Shown here in pieces: positions 7,720 to 16,225 of a stretch of 64,000 nt of DNA. How positions within the stretch are numbered: the first letter of the stretch is position 1; each line of letters begins with the position of its first letter. A program made the position numbers and the translations under genes. The notes under the pieces were generated by a model. That model was not told where the DNA came from. It was given only the letters and a program-made list of their open reading frames with translations, and did no database searches. Origin of the DNA: Actinomyces israelii DSM 43320 (lineage in GTDB: Bacteria > Actinomycetota > Actinomycetes > Actinomycetales > Actinomycetaceae); assembly GCF_000711965.1 (NCBI RefSeq), contig NZ_KL544004.1, positions 50,075 through 114,074 on the forward strand, read 5' to 3'.

Positions 7720-10700
7720 CGCGGTCCGGCCGAGGGTAAGAACGCCCAGGGGCCGGGCGTGCGGGCCGGACGGGGTCCTGGGCCCGGCCGCTGCTGATCC
7801 GCTGGGCGGCGGCCAGGGCGCGGGAGGCGCGGCGCAGGTCCTCGGCCTGGACGCGGTCGGTCAGGCCGGTGCGTACCCCGAGGGGGTCCTCCAGCCCCAG
7901 GTCGTAGTCCCTGCCGGTGGGGCCTGCGGACGGGCTGGTCATGCCCCACCGGTCGCGGTAGGCGGCCACGGTCCGCGCCTCCTGGAGCCACCTGGACCGG
8001 GCGGCGGGGTCTGCCGGCGGTCGTCCGAGGGCTGTGGCCCACGGCTGCCCGTCGTGCAGCGCCTGGTGGAGGACCCTGCTGGCCCTGGAGGTGATGAGCG
8101 CCTCGCGCTCGGCCAGGGCGCGGGAGGTGTCGGGGTCCGCGCACGGCGGGGCGGCGGGGATGAGGCCGACGACGAGGCGCCCGCCTCCCCTGTCCGCGGT
8201 CCTCCTGCGTGCGGCCGCGACGCGGGACGCCAGGTCGGCCGCCGGGTGCTCGGCGTCCAGCGGCACCCGGGCGGCCAGGGCGGGCAGCACGGCGGGCACG
8301 TCCACCCCCGTGCGCGCGGCGCGGGAGAGCTCGGTGGCCAGGGCGTCGGCCCAGGCGTCGGCCAGGAGCGCGTCGGCGTGCTCGGGCAGGAGGTCGGGCA
8401 GGGCGTTCTCCCACCCCCACGCCGCCTGGCCGGCGGCGATGGTGGTGTACTCGTCGGCCAGCTGCGCGATGGACTCGGCCCGCTCGGCGGCCTGGTTGGC
8501 GGCGCGGCGGGCGGTCAGCGGCGCCGTGGAGCGGGCCAGCACGTCCCCCAGGAGCTCCTCGACGCTGCGGGGGGCCTGGGGGACGAGGTCGTCGGCCTGG
8601 TCGGCGGTGTCGGTGACCACGTGCGCGGTGTTCGTGCCCCGGCCGCGGGTCATGGCGACGTAGAGGCCCTGGCGGCCCAGCCCGGCGGGGTCGACCACCA
8701 CGTGGGCGTGGTCGACGGTCCTTCCCTGGGAGCGGTGGATCGTGGTGGCGTAGGCCAGCTCGACGTCCTGGGAGACGTAGGCGGCCGGCAGGTGGATCGC
8801 CCGGGCGGTGGGGTCGGCGGTGGGGGTGACCAGCAGGGCCCCGTCGGCGGTGGCGGCCTGGACCCGCCAGGTGGCGCCGTTGTGCGCCCAGTGGCGTCCG
8901 GAGCGCAGGTGGCGGGCGTTCCTGCGGGTGACCACCGTGTCCCCGGCCGAGGCCCGGTTGCCGTCGGCCAGGGCGACCTCCCTGCCGCCGACGGCGCCGT
9001 CGGCGACCAGGTCGGCGCGGGCCCGGCGGGCCAGCTCGGCGGCGGTGGCGTTGTCGGCGGCGATCATCAGGCTCTCCTGGCCTGCGGTGGTCTCGGCCCG
9101 CCAGGCGGCGTGGACCTGGTCCAGGACCTCGTCCATCCCGCCGGAGCTGACGGCTCCGGCGCCGGCGTAGATGCCGATGGCGCGCTGGTCACCGGCGCGC
9201 AGGGCCAGGGAGGCGGGCCCCTGCCACTGGTCGTCGAACCGGTGGATCGTCCTCAGGGCGGGCGTGTCGGCGCGGCGGTCGACCAGCATGCCGAAGGCGC
9301 CTCCGGCCTCCACGGCGCTCAGCTGGTCGGGGTCGCCCACGGCCAGGACCTTGGCTCCGGCGGCCTCGGCCTGGCGGACGATGTCGTGCAGGGGCAGGGT
9401 GGCGGCCATGGACGCCTCGTCGATGATGACCAGGTCCCCCTCCCTCAGCGGCGCCCGGTCGTCGGTGGCCTCCAGGCGGGCCAGGCGGGAGGCGATGGCG
9501 GCGCGCACGGTGGAGCGCCGCGTGAGCCTGCCCAGGCCGGAGAAGGTGTCCGGGTCGGCCGCGGCCAGGTCGTCGCGCACCTCGCGCGGGCGGGTTCCGG
9601 CGGCCAGCCGCGCGTCGATGCCGCGCAGGGCGTCGACCATCGTCCTCCTCTCGGCGTCGGCGCGCCTCAGAGTCAGCCACATAGCGGTGTTGTCGGCCCG
9701 GGCGCCCAGGGACTCGCCCAGGACCTCGGCGGCCGCCGAGGAGGGGGCCAGGGCCGTCACCGCCCCGCCCTGGGCCTGCCAGGCCTCGACCAGGGCCCGC
9801 AGGGCGGTGGTCTTGCCCGCTCCGGCTGGCCCGACCATGAGGTCCAGGCGCCTGCCGCTGGTGGCCACGGCCTCGATCGCCTCGGCCTGGTCGTCGCTCA
9901 GCCGTCGCCCGCCGGCCACCGGCCGGCCGCGGTCGATGCCGTCCAGGCGGGGCGCTGTGGTGTCCGCCGACAGTCGCACCAGGTCGTCCTCGGCGTCGAT
10001 GAGCGCCTGGACGGTGTAGATCTCCGAGCCCTCGGGGATGAACCGGCTCGACCCGTCCGCCCGCCGGTACCGGGCGGGGGCGTGGGCGCGCCGGGCGTGG
10101 TCGACGCGCACGCAGGAGGCGACGGCGGCCCGGACGACCGCCTCGGTGGCCTGGTCGCGTTGGGCGGGAGACTCGAAGCGCAGGGGCCGGCAGACTCGCT
10201 GGGCCTCGGCGCGCACGTTCCACACCGACCAGGACGGCCGTGAGGCGGTCAGGGCCTCCAGGACCCCGGCGGCCAGGCGCTCGACGTCGCCGTCCCCCAG
10301 GTCGGCGGCGCGCACGGGGTGGGTGCGCGTGCCCCTGGCCCCTGCCAGGGTGCCGGGGGCCGGCAGGGGCCGGCCGAGCACGCCGCGCAGCGCCTCGGGA
10401 CCCGCGGCGCGGCTGGCGCGGGCGCGCCACTCGGCGGTCAGGTCGGCCAGGGACCGGTGCTGCTTGGCCGTGCGGGTCTCCCGCCAGGCCCTCTCGTCGG
10501 CCCGCCAGTGGCCGGGCCCGTCGACCTGGTCGCGTACGGCCTCGATGTCGGCGTGCCTGGTGGAGAAGGCCTCCAGCAGGCGGTCGGGCACGCCGTCGAT
10601 CTCCCAGTGCTCCCGGCCCGTGCGCGAGACGGAGCGTACCGACCAGTCCACCCCCAGGCGCGCGGCGAGGCTGTCCATGAGGTGGCTGTCGTAGGCCTCG

Positions 10701-11473
10701 CTCAGGGCGACCTGGGCGGGCAGGAGCGCCCCGTGGGAGTCCAGGGTCCGCCACCGCCCGTCGGGTCCCTGGACCCGGTTGGCGACCACCAGGTGGGTGT
10801 GCAGGTGCGGGTCCCCGGCCCGGGAGTCCCAGTGGTCGAAGGCGGCGGCGACGACGCCGCGGGTCTCGGCCTGGACCACGCCGCCGGCGCCCTGCCGGGT
10901 GCGGATGGTACGGGCCTCCATCAGCCCGACCACGTGGGCGATCGCGTCGTGGTGGGCCGCCTCCACCTGCTCGCGCACCCCGGCGTCGCCCAGCGCCCAC
11001 ACCACCGACACGCTCTTGGGCGGGGCGAAGGTGAGGTCGAAGCCGTGCACCGCCCGGCTGCGGCTGGTGCGCGCGACCTCCCGCTCGATCTGCTCGACGC
11101 GCGCCGCGCGCTCCTCGGCGCTCAGGTGAGCGGGCAGCGTGCGCACGAGCGCGCGCACCCGGTCAGCGGCGCTCACGTGCACGGCGAAGCGCCGCCCCAG
11201 CGGGCGGCCGCTCACAGGGTCCTCACCGGCCTCGATCAGTGCGCGCAGCTGGTCGGCGCTGACCACCGATCCCGTCTCCAGGCCCTCGCCCTCGGCCAGG
11301 CCGGCAAGGCCTGACCCCACCCACCGCCCGGCCGGGGTACCGGCAGCGGTGTAGTAGGCGGTGCCCTCGAACCGGGCGTGCACGCCCGGTTCGGGCCCGT
11401 CCGCCACGGAGTCAAGCAGGTAGTCGACGATGCCGCCGGTACCGGCGTCGTAGAGGCGCTTGACGGTGATCAC
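7700..11473 (-). CDS. MobF-family conjugative relaxase-helicase (TrwC/TraA type)
   Basis: One thousand two hundred fifty-seven residues from GTG 11473. The N-terminal relaxase domain has candidate catalytic tyrosines (Tyr18, Tyr40-Tyr41) and the metal-binding three-histidine motif DPHLHTHLVV at about residues 221-230. Downstream is a RecD-like helicase with Walker A (VGPAGAGKTT, about 546) and Walker B (LVIIDEASM, about 680). Such proteins nick oriT, stay covalently attached to the strand and unwind it for export. It probably forms an operon with the zinc-ribbon gene 3 bases upstream, read from the promoter-like repeat at 12031-12075. It converges on the T4SS operon. Confidence 0.93.
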   Translation of the reverse strand: MITVKRLYDAGTGGIVDYLLDSVADGPEPGVHARFEGTAYYTAAGTPAGRWVGSGLAGLAEGEGLETGSVVSADQLRALIEAGEDPVSGRPLGRRFAVHVSAADRVRALVRTLPAHLSAEERAARVEQIEREVARTSRSRAVHGFDLTFAPPKSVSVVWALGDAGVREQVEAAHHDAIAHVVGLMEARTIRTRQGAGGVVQAETRGVVAAAFDHWDSRAGDPHLHTHLVVANRVQGPDGRWRTLDSHGALLPAQVALSEAYDSHLMDSLAARLGVDWSVRSVSRTGREHWEIDGVPDRLLEAFSTRHADIEAVRDQVDGPGHWRADERAWRETRTAKQHRSLADLTAEWRARASRAAGPEALRGVLGRPLPAPGTLAGARGTRTHPVRAADLGDGDVERLAAGVLEALTASRPSWSVWNVRAEAQRVCRPLRFESPAQRDQATEAVVRAAVASCVRVDHARRAHAPARYRRADGSSRFIPEGSEIYTVQALIDAEDDLVRLSADTTAPRLDGIDRGRPVAGGRRLSDDQAEAIEAVATSGRRLDLMVGPAGAGKTTALRALVEAWQAQGGAVTALAPSSAAAEVLGESLGARADNTAMWLTLRRADAERRTMVDALRGIDARLAAGTRPREVRDDLAAADPDTFSGLGRLTRRSTVRAAIASRLARLEATDDRAPLREGDLVIIDEASMAATLPLHDIVRQAEAAGAKVLAVGDPDQLSAVEAGGAFGMLVDRRADTPALRTIHRFDDQWQGPASLALRAGDQRAIGIYAGAGAVSSGGMDEVLDQVHAAWRAETTAGQESLMIAADNATAAELARRARADLVADGAVGGREVALADGNRASAGDTVVTRRNARHLRSGRHWAHNGATWRVQAATADGALLVTPTADPTARAIHLPAAYVSQDVELAYATTIHRSQGRTVDHAHVVVDPAGLGRQGLYVAMTRGRGTNTAHVVTDTADQADDLVPQAPRSVEELLGDVLARSTAPLTARRAANQAAERAESIAQLADEYTTIAAGQAAWGWENALPDLLPEHADALLADAWADALATELSRAARTGVDVPAVLPALAARVPLDAEHPAADLASRVAAARRRTADRGGGRLVVGLIPAAPPCADPDTSRALAEREALITSRASRVLHQALHDGQPWATALGRPPADPAARSRWLQEARTVAAYRDRWGMTSPSAGPTGRDYDLGLEDPLGVRTGLTDRVQAEDLRRASRALAAAQRISSGRAQDPVRPARPAPGRSYPRPDRVRGPDL

Positions 11474-11476
11474 GGG

Positions 11477-12010
11477 TCACGCCCGGCTGGTCATCTCGGC
11501 CAGGCGCCGCGTCTCGCACGGCCACGCCCGTGCGCACTCCGCGCACCGGCCGTCCTCGTCGGGCACGTGCAGGCGCGCGATCACCTCGCACGCCCGCGCG
11601 CTCGGCGTCAGAGCGGCCGCGCGCGTGCGCGCCGCGTTGGCGCGCGCACGCCGGCAGGACGCCGAGCAGTACCGCTGCGAGGCGCGGGCCGGCGTGAACA
11701 CCCGCCCGCACACCGGGCAGGCCGCCGGCTCCACCGCCCCCGGTCCGCGGCCGCGCGTGTAGGCGCGCACCTGCCGGCCCTCCCGCTCGGCCGCACGCGC
11801 GTACCGGCGCCGGCGAGCAGCCCCGTCCCGGCAGGCCGCCGAGCAGTACCGCTGCGAGGCGCGGGCCGGCGTGAACACCCGCCCGCACCCCGAGCAGGGC
11901 ACCCGGTGCTCCTGCCTCCACCGGCGACGGCAGGCCGCCGAGCAGAAGCGCCTTGACCGCCGTCTCGCCTCGAAGACACCACCACAACATATGCAAGTGA
12001 CATGTATCAT
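11477..12010 (-). CDS. Triple zinc-ribbon protein upstream of the relaxase
   Basis: One hundred seventy-seven residues. ATG 12010 (MIHVTC) was preferred over a longer in-frame start because AGAGGGA lies 8 bases upstream. Three repeats of CxxCGxVFxxxxxxxxxCSAxCR occur near residues 6-28, 40-62 and 100-122. Two contain the identical stretch GRVFTPARASQRYCSA, and its DNA is near-identical (11692-11725 and 11866-11899). A fourth Cys pair near the C-terminus (CAECARAWPC) is less regular. The fold resembles FCS/MYM-type treble clefts that bind DNA or protein. Its place 3 bases before the relaxase suggests a relaxosome accessory factor. That role is inferred. Confidence 0.7.
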   Translation of the reverse strand: MIHVTCICCGGVFEARRRSRRFCSAACRRRWRQEHRVPCSGCGRVFTPARASQRYCSAACRDGAARRRRYARAAEREGRQVRAYTRGRGPGAVEPAACPVCGRVFTPARASQRYCSASCRRARANAARTRAAALTPSARACEVIARLHVPDEDGRCAECARAWPCETRRLAEMTSRA

Positions 12011-12030
12011 TATTGGCTCCCTCTGCTGCT

Positions 12031-12075
12031 GGGTCCTTTCCTGTCTCACCTGCTCCTACGACCGGGGCGCGCACA
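12031..12075 (-). promoter_or_regulatory. Repeated promoter-like sequence, copy 2 (45-bp inverted-repeat arm)
   Basis: Read on the minus strand this begins with the common 20-bp motif (12075 down to 12056) and continues as GAGCAGGTGAGACAGGAAAG. All 45 bases are identical, in opposite orientation, to 12314-12358. It ends 20 bases before the ATG of the zinc-ribbon gene, so it should drive or control zinc-ribbon and relaxase expression. Function is inferred from repetition and position. Confidence 0.65.
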
Positions 12076-12313
12076 CCGGCTCCCGACACTTCGGCAATCT
12101 CGTTGCCCAGTGCCAGATGTGCCTCTTGTTATCGCTTCTCGGTCGGATAAGAGCAGCCGGGCGGCTTTTCCCGGGTCCTAGGGCATCCGGGACGGGCGTG
12201 CTCGAGGACGCGCGACCTGCCTCGGGGACGGCCGCGGGGCAGGGACCCGGGAGGCGATCCGGCTCGCCATCCGCGACCCGGTGCGGGGCTGTGCGGGCTC
12301 CGGTGGGCGGGAC
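12076..12313. other. Non-coding spacer between divergent repeats, candidate oriT region
   Basis: These 238 bp contain no convincing gene on either strand. They are bounded by the 45-bp inverted arms and lie upstream of the relaxase transcription unit, where MobF systems often place oriT. A local AT-richer stretch (TTGTTATCGCTTCTCGGTCG near 12126) sits in otherwise GC-rich DNA, followed by a short hairpin-like CCGGGCGGCTTTTCCCGGG near 12158-12176. No known nic consensus was recognised, so the oriT label is a hypothesis only. Confidence 0.3.
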
Positions 12314-12358
12314 TGTGCGCGCCCCGGTCGTAGGAGCAGGTGAGACAGGAAAGGACCC
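12314..12358 (+). promoter_or_regulatory. Repeated promoter-like sequence, copy 3 (45-bp inverted-repeat arm)
   Basis: Identical over 45 bases to the reverse complement of 12031-12075 and starting with the 20-bp motif shared by four loci. It lies 36 bases before the ATG of the 29-codon gene at 12395. Together the two arms place the same signal in front of both divergent transcription units. Confidence 0.65.
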
Positions 12359-12394
12359 CGCCCGGGGCCCGCACTTCTGACCTGGGAGGCACCT

Positions 12395-12484
12395 ATGAGC
12401 AGTGACCCGCGACCGGGACCGCCCGACCGGAGGGCCCGCACGGCGGCCAGGACCGTCCTGACGGCCGTCAGGACGGTCGCCTGA
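12395..12484 (+). CDS. 29-residue basic leader ORF coupled to the DUF2637 gene
   Basis: ATG 12395 is preceded by GGGAGG at a good distance and opens a 29-codon frame rich in Arg, Pro, Ala and Thr. The stop TGA (12482-12484) overlaps the ATG of the next gene (TGATG), and the larger gene has no strong ribosome site of its own. It therefore looks like a leader that delivers ribosomes by translational coupling. The peptide itself shows no recognisable feature. Confidence 0.5.
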   Translation: MSSDPRPGPPDRRARTAARTVLTAVRTVA

Positions 12485-13275
12485 TGGGCGGCGCCGGTGT
12501 GGGCGCGATAGGACGCATGGGCCGCATGGCGGGGCGCCTGGCCGTAGTCGGGACCGCGCTGCTCGGTCTGGGAGGGTTCGTGCTGTCATTCACCGCCCTG
12601 CGCGACCTGGCGGTCCGCGTGGGCATGCCCGAGGACCTGGCATGGATCTGGCCGCTGCTCATCGACGGGCTGATCATCGAGGCCACGCTGGCGGTCGTGC
12701 GGCTGTCGCAGCTGCGGTCACGGGCCACCTGGTACGCCTGGGCGCTGCTGGCCGGCGGCGCGCTCACCTCGGTCGGCTCCAACAGCGTGCACGCCGTGGC
12801 CACGGGCCACGGCCTGGCAGGCGCCGCCGCCTCCGCGGTCGCACCCGTCGTCCTGCTGGCCATGACGCACCTGACCGTCCTGCTCCTGGAACCACCCACC
12901 GCCAGGACCGGCAGCAACGCCCAGGCCGACGCCCGCGACGGCACCAGGCCGGGCTCGGCCCCGGCACCGGCGCCCCCCAGCGTCCCGGCCCCTGAGCCGC
13001 CAGCCGCCGAGGCCGCTACGGGCCCCGTCACCGGCAGCGAGAGCACCGCGGTACCCACAGCCGGCACCGGCGACGAGCCGGCCAGCGAGCACGCCGGCGT
13101 GACCACCTGGGAGGACCTGGAGACCTGGGTGCGCGCCCAGGAGGCCGTCGGGGCCACCGTCACCGGCGCACAGGTCGCCAGGAGGATGGGCTGCTCGCCC
13201 TCCACCGGCCGGCGCCGCCTGGCCGCCATCCGCAAGCACAGCCAGCCGCACCTGCGACTGGCGGGAAACGACTGA
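12484..13275 (+). CDS. DUF2637 membrane protein (Spd/transfer-associated) with C-terminal HTH
   Basis: Two hundred sixty-three residues from ATG 12484. Four transmembrane segments occupy roughly residues 17-38, 52-72, 83-103 and 112-134, with the LRDLAVR...AWIWPLLIDGLIIEATLAVV pattern of DUF2637. This family is found in Streptomyces-type plasmids and integrative elements near spread and transfer genes. After an Ala/Pro-rich linker, the C-terminus (VTGAQVARRMGCSPSTGRRR, about 228-247) looks like a helix-turn-helix. It probably links transfer control or mating-pore function to the membrane; the precise role is unknown for the family. Confidence 0.75.
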   Translation: MGGAGVGAIGRMGRMAGRLAVVGTALLGLGGFVLSFTALRDLAVRVGMPEDLAWIWPLLIDGLIIEATLAVVRLSQLRSRATWYAWALLAGGALTSVGSNSVHAVATGHGLAGAAASAVAPVVLLAMTHLTVLLLEPPTARTGSNAQADARDGTRPGSAPAPAPPSVPAPEPPAAEAATGPVTGSESTAVPTAGTGDEPASEHAGVTTWEDLETWVRAQEAVGATVTGAQVARRMGCSPSTGRRRLAAIRKHSQPHLRLAGND

Positions 13276-13290
13276 CGAAGGACGAAGACA

Positions 13291-14037
13291 ATGAGACCAA
13301 GAACGAGGACTCACAGCCGGAAGCGCAAGGCGGCCGAGACGGGGCCGGCGACGCCGGCCCCCGAGGTCCCGGTCACTCCCGCCTACCGGGTCGTGCCCGA
13401 GGGGGCTGGGACCGAGCAGCAGGTGCAGGTGAGAGTGGTCGACGCCCTGGAGGACCAGGAGGTCTGCGTCGTCCCCGACGAGAAGCTCAACGCCGTCCTC
13501 GTCAGCCTGGCGGGCCGGCACGGCCGAGCCATCGACATCGAGGCTGATGACCGGTGGCTGCGCCTCCGCCCCGACGGCACCGCGGCACCCGCCCGCCGCC
13601 CCTGGAGCGTGGTCCGCTGCGAGCAGATGCGCGAGCGGGACCGCGAGGACCGCGCCCTGCTGACCTCCCTCGGCCAGATGCGCGACAGCGCCAAGCGGCT
13701 GTGCCGCGCCCTTCGTCCGCGCCGCCGGCCGGCCAGACTCCGCAGGATAGGCCGACGGCAACTGGTGACCTGGGCCATCAGGAAAAGCTCCCCCGGTACC
13801 GCCGCCCTGAACATCTTCGTCCGCAGACCTCGGATCGAGCATCCCATCCCGATACCGCTCAAGGAGCCGGCCCTCCTCACCGGGACCGGCCGCGCCGTCG
13901 TGGTCAGCAGCAAGGACGGCCTGCTCCTCATGGTCACCATCGACCAGCCCGGCCTTCTGCCCGACCCCGACAGCATCAGGCTGCCCGAGACGAGACAGCT
14001 GGAGGCCGGGAGGGACACGGATGAGGACCAGGTCTGA
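13291..14037 (+). CDS. Hypothetical element protein
   Basis: Two hundred forty-eight residues, ATG 13291, preceded by AAGGACGAAG and 15 bases after the DUF2637 stop. The N-terminus is basic and proline-rich (disordered). The middle is very rich in Arg (residues about 105-165). The C-terminal third (GRAVVVSSKDGLLLMVTI) could be a beta-rich domain. There are no transmembrane helices, signal peptide or recognised motif. It is co-oriented with the DUF2637 gene and probably in the same transcript. Function unknown. Confidence 0.55.
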   Translation: MRPRTRTHSRKRKAAETGPATPAPEVPVTPAYRVVPEGAGTEQQVQVRVVDALEDQEVCVVPDEKLNAVLVSLAGRHGRAIDIEADDRWLRLRPDGTAAPARRPWSVVRCEQMRERDREDRALLTSLGQMRDSAKRLCRALRPRRRPARLRRIGRRQLVTWAIRKSSPGTAALNIFVRRPRIEHPIPIPLKEPALLTGTGRAVVVSSKDGLLLMVTIDQPGLLPDPDSIRLPETRQLEAGRDTDEDQV

Positions 14038-14259
14038 GACCGCGAGGACGACGAGCCCGCACAGCGCCCACGCATCCGCGCGGTCCAGACCCCGCCAGCC
14101 GGGCAGGCCCCGCAGGACAGGCTGACGGGACCGGAGCCCGCGCGCACAACGCGCTCGTCCGCCCCGGGCGCGGCTCACGGGGCGGAGAGGCAACCAGAAG
14201 ACCTGGAGAGAATCGCCGAGACCCCTCTGCACCGCCTCTCCTGCTCCGATACCGGATGC
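14038..14259. other. Non-coding interval before promoter copy 4
   Basis: About 220 bases between two plus-strand genes. No frame with coding character was seen on either strand. Nothing identifiable was found except the approach to the repeated 20-bp motif that starts at 14260. Confidence 0.4.
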
Positions 14260-14279
14260 TGTGCGCGCCCCGGTCGTAG
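14260..14279 (+). promoter_or_regulatory. Repeated promoter-like sequence, copy 4
   Basis: An exact copy of TGTGCGCGCCCCGGTCGTAG, followed by ACATCCGTGACAG. It sits 52 bases before the ATG at 14332, comparable to the 43-base spacing of copy 1. As in copy 1 the last three motif bases plus ACA form TAGACA, a plausible -10 box. Confidence 0.6.
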
Positions 14280-14331
14280 ACATCCGTGACAGTGGCCCTG
14301 ACAGGGAGCTGCGGTACCAAAGGAGGCAACC

Positions 14332-15774
14332 ATGACCGATGTCGATCCGGCCGCCCCGGGCAGGGGCATCAGCTACAGGAGCGTCGAGTACGACGAGTAT
14401 GGCAGACGGGAGGTCGCGGTCCCGGCAGACGTCCGCGCCATCCTCGAGACGCTCAGCGAGCCCGACTACCCGGCAGGGACAGGTACCTTGTACTCGCGCA
14501 CCCCGACGACCTCGCGCGAGCCCGTGGCCGTCGGGGTGCGCGAGGACGGGCAGGTCCTGCTGGTGAAGGACTACCACGATGTCGCGCCGGGACAGCAGAT
14601 CGACAACGGCCCACTCAGCGACGCCGAGCGGGCGGTCGCGGCCCGCGAGGTCACCGCCGGACAGGCTCGGTGGGCGGTGGACAGCGCCCTCATCCGCCAC
14701 GGGCTGGAGCACGATGCCCCCGGTGAGGCGATCGGCCTGGATCGCGGAGGAGACCACAACCATGTTTGGGGGCCCACGGAGAAGGCCGCGCTGGAGATGT
14801 GGGTTCGGGCGCAGAGTGCGCTCGCTCAGAAGGATGTGGAGGTGCGAGCCCTCGACGTCACCAGCGACGGCTTCGACTCCGCCCGACTGGTCGATATCCA
14901 TGGCGACGGCGTGGACTACAGGGTGGAGACGCTCACGGGCGGCGGCGTGAGCGTCTCCACCCCGGACGGGGTGACTCGCCGCGCGACGACCAGCGAGCTC
15001 ACGGCACTAGTTGAGAACGCGCTGCCCGACAGGACTACCCCGGTGCTCGTCGGCAGCGACCCCCGACCGGGGCCCGCCGGTCCACGGCGCGAGCCGCCGG
15101 CCGTCCCGGAGACGCACGAGAGGCCGCCGGACGCGCCCATGGCCGGGCAGACCCGCCAGATGAGCCTGAGCGGCCTGGAGGAGACCAGCCGCCTGGCTGA
15201 GGAGCTCGAGCAGGCCGCCGGGACAGAGACACGCGTCCTTATCGGGAAGGACTCGGTGACCGTCCTCACCGAGGACGAGCCGACTACAAGCCCCCTCGCG
15301 CCCGAAAGCGGGTGGGAACAGGCCCTGACGCGCGAGCAGATCAGCGACGCCCTGGCCGTCGCGGGCAGCCTGCCGCAACGTCCGGCCCAGCTGGAGGTCA
15401 CCGCACGGACCATCACCGTCCCCGTGGGCGAGGAGACCCTGCACGTCACCCGCGTCGGCGACAGAGCCGGGGACGTCAGTTTCTACGTCGCTCGTCCTGA
15501 CGGGGTCGAGGACGTCTACACCAGCCGGGACCAGGTGATCCCTGCCGTGGGCGGCCGGGCCCAGCAGGCCGACAGCGACAGGCCGGTGGAGCACGTGCCG
15601 GCTCAGCCGGGTCGAGAGGCTTACACCCCTGAATCGGGCGAGGCCCAGCGGTCAGCGTCGCCGCCCCCGCCCGCTGTCGGCCAGAGGCGGGTGATGGCAG
15701 GCGCCGGCCCTCAGGTCGGGCAGTACACGTCCCCGGCTCCGCGGGACTCCCGCGGCCCGGACATGCAAGTGTGA
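14332..15774 (+). CDS. Large hypothetical element protein
   Basis: Four hundred eighty residues from ATG 14332 with an AAAGGAGG ribosome site. It is acidic and hydrophilic, with no transmembrane helix or signal peptide. Two segments look alike in pattern: residues about 165-222 (VEVRALDVTSDGFDSARLVD, then VETLTGGGVSVSTPDGV) and about 355-410 (LEVTARTITVPVGEETLHVT, then VSFYVARPDGVEDVYTS). This hints at a duplicated beta-rich domain separated by a Pro-rich linker. The C-terminal 70 residues are disordered. It has its own copy of the repeated promoter motif and may be highly expressed early in transfer. Function is unknown. Confidence 0.6.
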   Translation: MTDVDPAAPGRGISYRSVEYDEYGRREVAVPADVRAILETLSEPDYPAGTGTLYSRTPTTSREPVAVGVREDGQVLLVKDYHDVAPGQQIDNGPLSDAERAVAAREVTAGQARWAVDSALIRHGLEHDAPGEAIGLDRGGDHNHVWGPTEKAALEMWVRAQSALAQKDVEVRALDVTSDGFDSARLVDIHGDGVDYRVETLTGGGVSVSTPDGVTRRATTSELTALVENALPDRTTPVLVGSDPRPGPAGPRREPPAVPETHERPPDAPMAGQTRQMSLSGLEETSRLAEELEQAAGTETRVLIGKDSVTVLTEDEPTTSPLAPESGWEQALTREQISDALAVAGSLPQRPAQLEVTARTITVPVGEETLHVTRVGDRAGDVSFYVARPDGVEDVYTSRDQVIPAVGGRAQQADSDRPVEHVPAQPGREAYTPESGEAQRSASPPPPAVGQRRVMAGAGPQVGQYTSPAPRDSRGPDMQV

Positions 15775-15809
15775 CGGAGAAGACCGGCAGGAGGGACCCG
15801 CCGCGCCGG

Positions 15810-16202
15810 CTATCGGAGCAGCGGTCGGGGCGGTGGCCGCCGCCGGCGGGCCTGCTGGATGATGAAGATGGTCTCGACGGCGAGAACCGTGTAGGCGGTG
15901 CTGAGGAGCACTGCTCCTGCGAGGACTCCGCTGGCGGGCCTGGGGCTGAGGAGCATGCACGCTCCGCCTGCCAGAAGGGCCAGGAGAAAGGCGCCGATGA
16001 AGCCCCAGGGGAGCCGGAACCCGGCGAGCCGGTAGGGGATGGCAGCCCAGATCGTGAGGACAACGACCGCGACGCACAGACCGGCGCACCCAGCCACTGC
16101 GCCCTCCTGGCTGACCGTGGAGACGCGACCGGCCAGGAGGACGACCGTGGCCGCGAACAAGGGCACCAGGCTCCTGAGCATGGTGGTGATGATGAGCATC
16201 AT
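15810..16202 (-). CDS. Small four-TM membrane protein
   Basis: One hundred thirty residues. The first of two adjacent ATGs (16202) is placed by AAGGAGAG a few bases upstream. Four hydrophobic helices (about residues 5-25, 34-54, 64-84 and 90-112) are followed by a basic Arg/Pro-rich tail (RRRRPPPRP), so the C-terminus should be cytoplasmic. It lies 23 bases after the excisionase-like gene and is probably co-transcribed with it. Function not recognisable. Confidence 0.6.
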   Translation of the reverse strand: MMLIITTMLRSLVPLFAATVVLLAGRVSTVSQEGAVAGCAGLCVAVVVLTIWAAIPYRLAGFRLPWGFIGAFLLALLAGGACMLLSPRPASGVLAGAVLLSTAYTVLAVETIFIIQQARRRRPPPRPLLR

Positions 16203-16225
16203 GAGACTCTCCTTATCCTCGCGGC

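Noticed and set aside
7697-10243. Very long plus-strand open frame opposite the relaxase
   Set aside because: It mirrors the relaxase codons, has a Gly/Val/Gln-biased composition typical of antisense frames in GC-rich DNA, and no recognisable domain.
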